From: JACQCE01 sp041484905
Lineage (GTDB): Bacteria; Nitrospirota; Nitrospiria; JACQCE01
Assembly (NCBI GenBank): GCA_041484905.1
Contig: JBGPIL010000040.1
Span: 1-14,360 of the forward strand
Length of the DNA: 14,360 nt
Direction of reading: 5' to 3'
Shown here: positions 6,372-12,191 of the stretch, piece by piece
How positions within the stretch are numbered: the first letter of the stretch is position 1
Layout of the letters: each line of letters opens with the position of its first letter
The notes under the pieces: generated by a model
Seen by the model: the letters and a program-made list of their open reading frames with translations, nothing else
Database searches by the model: none
Told to the model about the DNA's origin: nothing
Translations under genes and position numbers: made by a program

Positions 6372-7043
6372 ATGCGCGTGCTCGTGATCGAAGACGAACA
6401 GAAGGTCTCGAATTTCCTCCGCCAGGCGTTGGAGGAGGAGCGGTACGCCGTCGACCAGGCGTTCGACGGCGAGGAGGGGCTCAGCCTGGCGACGGCCTGC
6501 GACTATGACCTGATCGTCCTCGATTTGATGTTGCCCAAAAAGAGCGGGGCGCAGGTGTTGAAGGAATTGCGGAAGGAGAAATGCCACGCCCCGGTGATGG
6601 TCCTGACCGCGAAGGACGCCGTCAAAGACAAGATCGCCGTCCTGGACGCGGGCGGGGACGATTATCTGACCAAGCCTTTTTCTGTCGAAGAATTTCTGGC
6701 GCGCGCCCGGGCGCTGCTCCGCCGGGGCAAGCCGGAGGAGAGGCTGTTGCACGAGGCCGACCTGACGCTGAACCCGGCCACCCGGGAGGTCATCCGCGGC
6801 GGCCGCCGGATCGAGCTGACCAACAAGGAATACGCCCTGCTGGAATATTTCCTGCGCAACCCCGGCCGGGTCCTCAGCCGCAGCCAGATCGCCGAGCACG
6901 TCTGGAACCTTGCCTTCGATACCGAGACAAACGTGATCGACGTCTACGTCGCCTACCTGCGCCAGAAGATCGACAAGGGCGAGAAACTCAAGCTGATCAA
7001 GACCGCCCGCGGCATCGGCTACCTGCTGTCGTCGGACGACTGA
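6372..7043 (+). CDS. OmpR/PhoB-family response regulator
   Basis: This 223-residue protein has a receiver domain (about 1-115) with the acidic pair Glu7/Asp8, phospho-acceptor Asp51 (IVLDLMLP), Thr79 (LTAKD) and Lys101 (LTKPF). A C-terminal winged-helix DNA-binding domain (about 125-220) contains LTNKEYALLEYFLRNPGRVLSR and ends in TARGIGYLL. Both domains are complete, so a phosphorylation-controlled DNA-binding regulator is expected. It resembles the CusR/CopR group, but that does not prove metal sensing. ATG 6372 follows AGGTGGG closely and starts at the domain edge; a longer open frame from 6291 overlaps the promoter. Its TGA overlaps the kinase ATG (TGATG), so the pair is translated together. 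Confidence 0.95.
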   Translation: MRVLVIEDEQKVSNFLRQALEEERYAVDQAFDGEEGLSLATACDYDLIVLDLMLPKKSGAQVLKELRKEKCHAPVMVLTAKDAVKDKIAVLDAGGDDYLTKPFSVEEFLARARALLRRGKPEERLLHEADLTLNPATREVIRGGRRIELTNKEYALLEYFLRNPGRVLSRSQIAEHVWNLAFDTETNVIDVYVAYLRQKIDKGEKLKLIKTARGIGYLLSSDD

Positions 7044-8479
7044 TGTCGCTGCGCGTCAAGCTCACCCTCTGGTACGGCCTGCTGCTCCTGGTGGTGCTGA
7101 CGCTCTTGGCCGGGATCCGCTACGCCGGCCAGCGGCAGTTGCTGCAGACCCAGATCGACTACGGGCTCCGGGTGGTGGCCGACATCGTCGATTCCTCCCT
7201 GCCCCGTCGCACCCCGATCAGGGAGATGGTGCAGAAAGCCGTTGCCCGGATCGTCAAGGATTATCCCGACATCGAGTTGAAAGGCGCCGTGATCGAAGTC
7301 TACGACGGCGCGCGGCGATTGATCTACTCGTCGTCGCTCTCCGAGGAGGAACGGCTTCCGCTGTCGGACGAGATGTGGCGCGCGGCGCAGCGGCAGCAGT
7401 CGCCTATCGTCACGAGCGAACTGCCTGACGGGTCGGAGGTGCGGATCCTGACCAAGCCCGTCTTTGACCGCCAGGCGTTGGTCTATGTGATCCAGGTGGG
7501 CAACTCCTCCCGCCAGATCGACACATCACTGCAGAGTTCCCTGTTGGTGAACGCGATCTTCATCCCCGCGGCGATCCTGCTGGTCAGCCTCGGCGGCTGG
7601 TGGCTGACCCGCCGGGCGCTCACGCCGCTGCAAACCGTCATCCAGACGGCCCACCGGATCAGCTCGGGTGAGCTGAGCCACCGGATCGAGGCGGCCGGCT
7701 ACAGCGAGGAGATTCGGGAGCTCGCCCAGGCCTTCAACCAGATGATCGTCCGCCTGGAAGCCTCCTTCCGGCAGATCACCGACTTCAGCGACAATGTCTC
7801 CCACGAACTGCGCATCCCGCTGTCGATTCTCCGGGGGCAGACGGAGGTCAGTCTGCGGCGCGCCCGGTCCGAAGAGGAGTACCGGCACGTGCTGCTGAGC
7901 AACCTGGAAGAGGTCCAGCGGATGGAAAAGATCGTGGAGCGGCTGCTCTTCCTCTCCCGGGCAACCAGGGGCGAGATCACGATCAATCGGGCGCCGGTCG
8001 ATCTCCGCGGGCTTGTGTCGAGTGTGGCGGCCCAATTTGCGGTGCCGACGCAACAGAAACCGTTGCATCTGACGGTCGAGGTTCCTGCTGAGGCTGAGCA
8101 GCAGGACCTGCTGCATGGGCCGGCGGATGCCACGGTCATGATCGGCGATGAGCTGCTGCTGCGCGAGCTGCTGCTCAATCTGGTCCAGAACGCCGTCACC
8201 TACACCCCGGCGGGCGGAACCGTGACGCTGGGGCTGGCGCGGCGCGAAGGCCGCTTGGAGCTGTCCGTCGCCGACACCGGCTGCGGCATCCCGCCGGAGG
8301 AGATCCCGCACATCTTCGAGCGGTTCTATCAGGTCGACCGGTCGAGGGCCAGCCAGGGCAGCGGCCTGGGGTTGAGCCTCTGCCAGTGGATTGTCGAAGC
8401 CCATGGCGGCCGGATCGTCGTCGACAGCACCGTCGGCCGGGGCAGCCGGTTCACCGTCATCCTGCCCGCCCCGCAATAA
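7043..8479 (+). CDS. Membrane sensor histidine kinase (HAMP, HisKA, HATPase)
   Basis: This 478-residue protein has a first membrane helix at about 8-27 and a periplasmic sensor region of about 140 residues at 28-167. The second membrane helix is at about 168-188, followed by HAMP at 187-240. The HisKA H-box (FSDNVSHELRIPLSILRG) has phospho-acceptor His254. In the ATPase domain the N-box is LLLNLVQNAVTYTPAGG, G1 is VADTGCGIP (Asp411), the F-box is FERFYQVDRSR and G2 is GSGLGLSLCQWIVEAHGG. All catalytic motifs are present. The layout is that of CusS-type kinases; the periplasmic domain shows no Met- or His-rich copper site, so the signal is open. It shares one base with the regulator gene, which is surely its partner. 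No terminator follows, so transcription may continue into the 8601 gene. Confidence 0.95.
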   Translation: MSLRVKLTLWYGLLLLVVLTLLAGIRYAGQRQLLQTQIDYGLRVVADIVDSSLPRRTPIREMVQKAVARIVKDYPDIELKGAVIEVYDGARRLIYSSSLSEEERLPLSDEMWRAAQRQQSPIVTSELPDGSEVRILTKPVFDRQALVYVIQVGNSSRQIDTSLQSSLLVNAIFIPAAILLVSLGGWWLTRRALTPLQTVIQTAHRISSGELSHRIEAAGYSEEIRELAQAFNQMIVRLEASFRQITDFSDNVSHELRIPLSILRGQTEVSLRRARSEEEYRHVLLSNLEEVQRMEKIVERLLFLSRATRGEITINRAPVDLRGLVSSVAAQFAVPTQQKPLHLTVEVPAEAEQQDLLHGPADATVMIGDELLLRELLLNLVQNAVTYTPAGGTVTLGLARREGRLELSVADTGCGIPPEEIPHIFERFYQVDRSRASQGSGLGLSLCQWIVEAHGGRIVVDSTVGRGSRFTVILPAPQ

Positions 8480-8496
8480 GAAACAGATTAGAAAAG

Positions 8497-8604
8497 ATTA
8501 ATCCTCGTTTAATCGCCCGCTCATCTTCGTGCGCTATCCTGCTCACTGTCGCAGTCGGATTGGCTGGCTGCGGGAAACCTGTCCTTAGGAGGGACACGCA
8601 ATGA
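8497..8604 (+). other. Possible tiny lipoprotein remnant without a standard start
   Basis: One frame reads CAILLTVAVGLAGCGKPVLRRDTQ and stops at 8602-8604, overlapping the ATG of the next gene at 8601. The hydrophobic run followed by LAGC looks like a lipoprotein signal with Cys at 8569-8571. No ATG, GTG or TTG lies between the kinase stop and the hydrophobic run; the only candidate is ATT at 8497. It may be a decayed lipoprotein, a non-standard start or chance. Confidence 0.2.
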
Positions 8605-8873
8605 AGAAGGGAATCATGATTGGGATGTTCGCAGTTGTGGGTCTGTTGGCTGTCGGCACCATGAGCTGGGCCGCCACCGTGATGGGCAATCTGACCAAGA
8701 TCGATGACAAGGGCTCGTACTATTTCGTCACGGACGAGAAGGCCAAGGAAACCAAAATTCATTTTGACGGGACCACCAAAAAGACCGGCGACGTCAAAGT
8801 GGGCGCCCACGTCAAAGTGGACGAAGAAAAGGGCCATGCCAAGTCCATCGAAGTGATGGAGATGAAGAAGTAA
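8601..8873 (+). CDS. Small secreted Lys-rich periplasmic protein
   Basis: This 90-residue protein has a signal peptide (MKKGIMIGMFAVVGLLAVGTMSWA, likely cut after Ala24). The mature part is about 66 residues and reads as alternating strands: ATVMGNLTKIDDKGSYYFVTDE, TKIHFDGTTKKTGDVKVGAHVKVDEE and HAKSIEVMEMKK. This is the pattern of small OB-like or DUF5666-like beta-barrel proteins, which fit the phrase KxGxxVKV. It is rich in Lys with few aromatic residues and no Cys. The role is unknown; periplasmic ligand binding is a guess. The start is fixed by an excellent ribosome site, AGGAGGG at 8587-8593. It lies 121 bases after the kinase and 27 before the next lipoprotein, on the same strand. Confidence 0.85.
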   Translation: MKKGIMIGMFAVVGLLAVGTMSWAATVMGNLTKIDDKGSYYFVTDEKAKETKIHFDGTTKKTGDVKVGAHVKVDEEKGHAKSIEVMEMKK

Positions 8874-8900
8874 CCAACCTGACAGGAGCGAGGCACAATC

Positions 8901-9218
8901 ATGCGACACAGAACAACGATACTCGGCGCGGTAGTGGCCGTGGTCACGCTGGCGGCCCTGGTGGCCTGCGGCGTGCCGAAAGCCGATTACGATAAGGTCA
9001 CCAAGGAACTGCAGCAAGCGAACCAGGACAAGATGGCGTGCAGCGATCAGCTCGCGAAGGACAAGGATCAGGTGAGCCAACTGCAGAGTCAGGTCGCCTC
9101 GCTCACGAAGGAGAACGGCGAACTGAAAGCCAAGTTGGCGCCCAAAAAGCCGGCGGCCAAACCGGCAGCCAAGGCGGCAGCCAAACCGGCAGTCAAGACC
9201 ACGACGAAGAAGAAGTAA
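8901..9218 (+). CDS. Coiled-coil lipoprotein with a Lys/Ala/Pro tail
   Basis: This 105-residue protein has a signal sequence with lipobox LVAC and Cys23. Next comes a heptad-rich coiled coil, about 30-78 (YDKVTKELQQANQDKM through LQSQVASLTKENGELKAKL), and a tail of repeated KPAAK units ending KTTTKKK. This is the plan of an outer-membrane-anchored, peptidoglycan- or surface-directed protein like Lpp, though no Lpp C-terminal Lys motif is claimed. A basic tail could bind acidic surface polymers; that is inference. AGGAG at 8884-8888 and GAGG at 8890-8893 support ATG 8901. It ends the module and is followed by a strong terminator. Confidence 0.87.
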   Translation: MRHRTTILGAVVAVVTLAALVACGVPKADYDKVTKELQQANQDKMACSDQLAKDKDQVSQLQSQVASLTKENGELKAKLAPKKPAAKPAAKAAAKPAVKTTTKKK

Positions 9219-9240
9219 CGTCGACGGGGGAACACACACC

Positions 9241-9280
9241 TGCCGGTCCGGGCGTTGCCCGGACCGGCAGTGGTGTTTTT
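9241..9280 (+). terminator. Intrinsic terminator after the coiled-coil lipoprotein gene
   Basis: TGCCGGTCCGGGC (9241-9253) pairs perfectly with GCCCGGACCGGCA (9257-9269) around a GTT loop, followed by TGGTGTTTTT. This is a 13-bp GC stem with a late T-tract. It closes the module begun at 5938. Confidence 0.88.
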
Positions 9281-9286
9281 AAGGGC

Positions 9287-9413
9287 ATTTTCGATTTTCA
9301 AATTTCGATTTTCGAATGGAAGACACAGGGCAAAGAATTGGAAAAAGGGAACAGACTTATTTTTTGTTCCAGGTGTTCAATCGAAAATCGAAAATCTGCA
9401 ATCGAAAATAGGG
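9287..9413. repeat. AT-rich intergenic repeat, TTTTCGATTTTCGAATG family, copy 2 (fullest)
   Basis: The left end (9287-9318) has ATTTTCGATTTTCA and TTTCGATTTTCGAATGG. The right end (9378-9410) has TCAATCGAAAATCGAAAA and AATCGAAAATAG. The region after the left end (AAGACACAGGGCAAAGA) matches copy 4 almost base for base. Inside lies the core GAAAAAGGGAACAGACTTAT (9341-9360), shared with the elements at 10736 and 12144, plus a GGAACA/TGTTCC pair. It fills the gap between two convergent genes. Confidence 0.8.
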
Positions 9414-9419
9414 CATGAA

Positions 9420-9947
9420 TTATTTCTTGATACGCGCCTCCGCCAACACCAACGCCGCGATGCTCTTCGCATCCCGGATCGTATTGTCAAAAATCTTGGC
9501 CATCGCCTCGTCCAGCGTCATTTCGACCACCGTGAGGATCTCGTCATCATCCAGCAACTGCCGGGTCTGCTGCAGCTGGGTCCCCAGATAGAGATGGATC
9601 TGCTCGTCGCAAAAGCCGGGCGCGGTCACGATGCTGCCCAAACGCACCAGCCGGCCCGCCCGATAGCCCGTCTCCTCCTCCACCTCCCGCAGCGCGCACG
9701 CATCGGGGGATTCGCCCGGCGCCAGCGTTCCGGCGGGCACCTCGTAGAGGTAGCCGCCCACGGCGTAACGAAACTGGTGGATGAGGATCACCGTGCCGTC
9801 GTCTGTGAGCGGGACCACGGCGGAGGCGCCGGGATGGCGCACCACGTCCAGCTGGATCACCCGGCGGTTCGGCAGCGTCACCGTTTCGGCGGCGACCCGG
9901 ATGATCCTCCCCTGGTAGGGGGGAGGAAGTTTCTTCGGTGCGGTCAT
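9420..9947 (-). CDS. Nudix hydrolase, ADP-ribose pyrophosphatase type
   Basis: This 175-residue protein has a perfect Nudix box at 73-95: GTLAPGE, seven residues, then REVEEETGY, matching GX5EX7REUXEEXGU. The preceding QFRYAVGGYLYEVPAG and the following GSIVTAPGFCDEQIHLYLG are typical of the NudF/ADP-ribose pyrophosphatase group, which cleaves ADP-ribose to AMP and ribose 5-phosphate. The length is close to the family norm. Alternative nucleoside-diphosphate sugars cannot be excluded. ATG 9947 gives the expected short N-terminus. A TATAAT upstream (9980-9975) is the probable promoter. It converges on the lipoprotein module, and repeat copy 2 fills the gap. Confidence 0.93.
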   Translation of the reverse strand: MTAPKKLPPPYQGRIIRVAAETVTLPNRRVIQLDVVRHPGASAVVPLTDDGTVILIHQFRYAVGGYLYEVPAGTLAPGESPDACALREVEEETGYRAGRLVRLGSIVTAPGFCDEQIHLYLGTQLQQTRQLLDDDEILTVVEMTLDEAMAKIFDNTIRDAKSIAALVLAEARIKK

Positions 9948-9968
9948 GTGGCTTGAAACCCCAGCAAT

Positions 9969-9982
9969 GGCCCCATTATACT
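9969..9982 (-). promoter_or_regulatory. Probable -10 region for the Nudix gene
   Basis: On the minus strand this reads AGTATAATGGGGCC, with TATAAT at 9980-9975, about 28 bases before the ATG. The -35 region is weak (TTCGCT-like). It matches the purT -10 region at 13 of 14 bases. Confidence 0.5.
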
Positions 9983-10031
9983 AAGTCACCGGGCCTGAAG
10001 CGAAGCCGCTGAACAGGAGTGCGGGGACGCC

Positions 10032-10064
10032 ATGACGCCCGACGATCTTGACAGGATGTCATGA
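10032..10064 (+). other. Possible 10-codon leader ORF upstream of the MBL-like gene
   Basis: ATG 10032 encodes MTPDDLDRMS and stops at TGA 10062-10064, overlapping an in-frame ATG (10061) of the following gene as ATGA. AGGAG at 10015-10019 is 12 bases upstream, which is rather far. It could couple translation if 10061 is a real start; it could also be chance. Confidence 0.2.
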
Positions 10065-10087
10065 CCATTGAGAGGGGGAGGGGCGGG

Positions 10088-10690
10088 ATGGAATCGGTGG
10101 CGAGGGATGTCTATCAATGGTCACATTTTTCCCAGGAGAAACAGATGGATTTCAACGGCCACCTGATCCTGGCCGGCGACCGGCGCCTGCTGGTCGATCC
10201 GCCGCCGCTCTCGGCCGAGGGGCTGACGGCAATCCGGAAGGGCGGGCCGGTCGATGCGATCATTCTGACCAACCGGGACCACGTCCGGGAGGCCGCGATA
10301 TATCGAGGACTTTTTCGGACCAAGATTCTCGCCCCGGAGCTGGACGCCCCGCTCATGGACATCTCCGTGGACGGCACCTTTACCCACAACGACCGGTTGC
10401 CCGGCGGCCTCTCCATCATTCATCTTCCCGACGGCAAATCGCCAGGGGAATCGGCCCTGCTGCTTGAGCGCAACGGCGGCGTGCTTATTCTGGGCGACGC
10501 CCTGATCGGCACACCGCCCGGCTCGCTCAACTTTCTTCCTTCGGACAAATTTGCCGACATTGCGCGCGCCCGCGCCGGCGTGAGCCGTCTCCTGGGCTAC
10601 GCCTTCGACACGGTGCTCGTGGGCGACGGCGCCTCGATTACGACCGCCGGCAAAGAGGCCGTCCGAAGGGCGGTGTTGGGAGGACAGTGA
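10088..10690 (+). CDS. Metallo-beta-lactamase-fold protein lacking most metal ligands
   Basis: This 200-residue protein has the MBL-fold order: HLILAGDRRLLVDPPP (25-40), VDAIILTNRDHVREA (55-69), the HLPDGKSPGESALLL strand (112-126), GVLILGDALIG (131-141) and FDTVLVGDGASI (173-184). In active enzymes these positions read THxHxDH, HTPGHTPG, GD and GHG. Here only the DH of TNRDH, one His (HLPDG) and the GD remain, so a canonical two-metal site is missing. A non-hydrolytic or one-metal role is likely. I prefer ATG 10088 because GAGGGGGAGGGGCGGG lies just before it; ATG 10061, nine codons earlier, is also possible. The gene is divergent from the Nudix gene and ends at a repeat-filled spacer. Confidence 0.82.
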   Translation: MESVARDVYQWSHFSQEKQMDFNGHLILAGDRRLLVDPPPLSAEGLTAIRKGGPVDAIILTNRDHVREAAIYRGLFRTKILAPELDAPLMDISVDGTFTHNDRLPGGLSIIHLPDGKSPGESALLLERNGGVLILGDALIGTPPGSLNFLPSDKFADIARARAGVSRLLGYAFDTVLVGDGASITTAGKEAVRRAVLGGQ

Positions 10691-10813
10691 AGGGAAAGTG
10701 ACGAGTGGAAAGTGGAAAGGATTTTCCCTCGACATGAAAAATGGGAACAGATTTATTTTCTTCTGATTGGCTTGGCTGTTCAATCGAAAATCGAAAATCG
10801 CCATTCGAAAATG
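10691..10813. repeat. Composite intergenic repeat: purine tract, GGGAACAG core, CAATCGAAAATCG end (copy 3)
   Basis: Three blocks follow each other. 10691-10729 is a GTGGAAAGTGGAAAGG tract bounded by AGGGAAA and TTTCCCT. 10736-10760 is the core with ATGGGAACAGATTTATTTTC, also seen at 9342 and 12144. 10779-10813 has CAATCGAAAATCGAAAATCG and ATTCGAAAATG, the right end of the family. The left TTTTCGATTTTCG end seen in the other copies is absent. It runs to within a few bases of the TPR start codon. Confidence 0.78.
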
Positions 10814-10818
10814 TCTTT

Positions 10819-11604
10819 ATGGACTCTCTCTCCCAAGAACTCAACCACCAGGGTAACCGCCACTTCCAACGCGGCGATTATGCCGAAGCGCAGAGCTGCT
10901 ACCGGCAGGCGCTGGAGGCCGACCGGCGCAGCGGCAATCCCCGCGAGCTCGCGCTGACCCTCGGCAACCTCGCGAATGTCTGCGCCTGCACCGGGCGCGA
11001 TGTGCAGGCCCGGGCCCATTATCAGGAGGTGCTGGCGCTGCAGAAAGCGCTCGGCGATCAACGGGGGATCGGAATCACGCTGGCCAACCTTGGCAATCTG
11101 GAGGCCGACGCGGGCGCGGCGGAACGCGGCGAGGCCTACTATCTTGAAGCGCTCGACCTGCTCGAGCCGTTGGGCGAACCACTCACCGTGGCCACCATCC
11201 TCGGCAATCTCGGCCTGATCGCCCGCGGCCGTGAGGAGTATGAACGGGCGCTGGCGCTCACCGAACGGGCCGTGGTCTTGATGAAGCGGGTCGGCGATCA
11301 GATCAGCGTGGCCGGGCTCTACAATCAACTGGGCAAAACCTACCGGCTCATGCGCCGGCACGCCGACGCGCTGGACTGCTGCCGGACCGCGCTGGCGATT
11401 GCGGAGCGGCTGGGCGATGAACGGCTCGAAGCCGCGGCCCGGTATCACCTGGCCTTCATCCATGCGGAGGAAGCGCGATTCGGGCACGCCGTCGACATGA
11501 TGGAACGGGTCGTGGCAATCGATGAAAAGTACCAGTTGCCGAAATTGGAGGAGAACCGGGGGTGGTTGGGAGAGTGGAAGGGGAAAATTTCGGATGTCCA
11601 ATGA
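10819..11604 (+). CDS. Tetratricopeptide repeat protein
   Basis: This protein of 261 residues consists of about six helical-pair repeats with a strict 40-residue period, marked by LGD/LGE/VGD at 78-80, 118-120, 158-160 and 198-200. The units begin near 6, 45, 85, 125, 165 and 205. Each has the GNxxxxxGxxxxAxxxYxxAL-type pattern, for example LTLGNLANVCACTGRDVQAR and ITLANLGNLEADAGAAERG. This is the 40-residue TPR_12/LGN-like class that forms a peptide-binding superhelix. There is no signal peptide, membrane helix or effector domain, so it is probably a cytoplasmic adaptor; the partner is unknown. ATG 10819 is the first start after the repeat; the frame continues upstream into repeat sequence, which is unlikely to be coding. 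No Shine-Dalgarno is seen. Confidence 0.9.
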   Translation: MDSLSQELNHQGNRHFQRGDYAEAQSCYRQALEADRRSGNPRELALTLGNLANVCACTGRDVQARAHYQEVLALQKALGDQRGIGITLANLGNLEADAGAAERGEAYYLEALDLLEPLGEPLTVATILGNLGLIARGREEYERALALTERAVVLMKRVGDQISVAGLYNQLGKTYRLMRRHADALDCCRTALAIAERLGDERLEAAARYHLAFIHAEEARFGHAVDMMERVVAIDEKYQLPKLEENRGWLGEWKGKISDVQ

Positions 11605-11612
11605 GAATCCAA

Positions 11613-11697
11613 TTTCCACTTCTCTACTCTCCATTCTCCATCTTTAACTACAGAAAGTAGAGATTGGAGAGTAGAGAGTGGAAAGTAGAGAGTAGAT
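11613..11697. repeat. Purine/pyrimidine intergenic repeat with inverted arms
   Basis: TCTCTACTCTCCA (11621-11633) is the exact complement of TGGAGAGTAGAGA (11665-11677). The pairing continues with one gap into TTTCCAC and GTGGAAA. The right side carries on as AGTAGAGAGTAGA. It almost fills the gap between the TPR and DCC genes. A hairpin could stop transcription, but there is no clean T-tract. The GAGAG near the end may serve as a ribosome site for the next gene. Confidence 0.75.
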
Positions 11698-11700
11698 TTG

Positions 11701-12069
11701 ATGGTCCCCATTGTCATCTACGACGCCGATTGCCGGCTCTGCGAGACGAGTCGGCAGTGGGTCGAGCGCTGGGCCCGCAAGGGGCGTACGCCGGTGGCGC
11801 TGCGCTTTCTGCACTTTGAAGAGCCGGAAGCAATCCGCCTGCAGCCCGATCTGGACGCGATCGGCTGCCTGAACGCCTTTCGTTTTCTTGACGAAGAGGG
11901 GCGCGCCTCGCACGGGGAGCGGGCGGCCGTCGAACTGGTGCGCCGCCTGCCGCGCGGCCGGCCCTTGGCCTGGCTGATGGCGCTGCCCGGCGTCTGGCGG
12001 CTGACGACCTTCAGCTATCAGTGGATCGCCGCCCACCGGTATCGGTTGTTTGGGAAAACGACGAGATAA
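11701..12069 (+). CDS. DCC-family (DUF393) thiol-disulfide oxidoreductase-like protein
   Basis: This 122-residue protein begins VPIVIYDADCRLCETSRQWVERW. The DxDCxxC motif with Cys11 and Cys14 is the family signature and resembles the thioredoxin CxxC. AFRFLDEEGRASHGERAAVELVRRLP and the LPGVWRLTTFSYQWIAAHRYRLFG end also fit DUF393, about 120-140 residues in length. The family is annotated as thiol-disulfide oxidoreductase, but its biochemistry is poorly known. There is no signal peptide. ATG 11701 is used; a TTG at 11698 is possible. Repeats bound it on both sides. Confidence 0.9.
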   Translation: MVPIVIYDADCRLCETSRQWVERWARKGRTPVALRFLHFEEPEAIRLQPDLDAIGCLNAFRFLDEEGRASHGERAAVELVRRLPRGRPLAWLMALPGVWRLTTFSYQWIAAHRYRLFGKTTR

Positions 12070-12072
12070 CAG

Positions 12073-12160
12073 AATTTTCGATTTTCGAATGAAAGACAAA
12101 GGGCAAAGAGATTTCAGCTTCGCGATTGTCAATCGAAAATAGATTGAATCTGTTCCCCCA
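12073..12160. repeat. AT-rich intergenic repeat, TTTTCGATTTTCGAATG family, copy 4
   Basis: The left end (12073-12091) has AATTTTCGATTTTCGAATG, followed by AAAGACAAAGGGCAAAGAG, nearly identical to copy 2. The right end (12127-12142) has TGTCAATCGAAAATAG. Then GATTGAATCTGTTCCCCC (12143-12160) is the inverted form of the GGGAACAGATTTATTTT core. It lies directly upstream of the ATPase promoter region. Confidence 0.78.
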
Positions 12161-12176
12161 CTCTTGACACCTCCTA

Positions 12177-12182
12177 TATAAT
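12177..12182 (+). promoter_or_regulatory. TATAAT box just before the ATPase start
   Basis: A perfect TATAAT ends nine bases before ATG 12192, so a transcript starting about seven bases downstream would have almost no leader. A TTGACA lies at 12164-12169, but only seven bases separate them, so they cannot form a normal sigma70 pair. I see no ribosome site before the ATG, which fits a leaderless message or a regulator-dependent promoter. Confidence 0.4.
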
Positions 12183-12191
12183 AGTCGTGCC

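Noticed and set aside
6581..7042. Upstream extension of the kinase frame
   Set aside because: It runs through the response regulator out of frame; ATG 7043 overlaps the regulator stop and begins the first membrane helix.
7526..8476. Long minus-strand open frame opposite the histidine kinase
   Set aside because: It lies wholly opposite a kinase with all motifs; composition (Arg, Gln, Asp runs) is typical of a shadow frame.
10048..10053. TTGACA before the MBL-like gene
   Set aside because: No -10 hexamer is found at 16-19 bases downstream.
839..12160. CRISPR array or integron attC sites
   Set aside because: The repeats are degenerate, few and far apart, with no regular spacers and no integrase or Cas gene.
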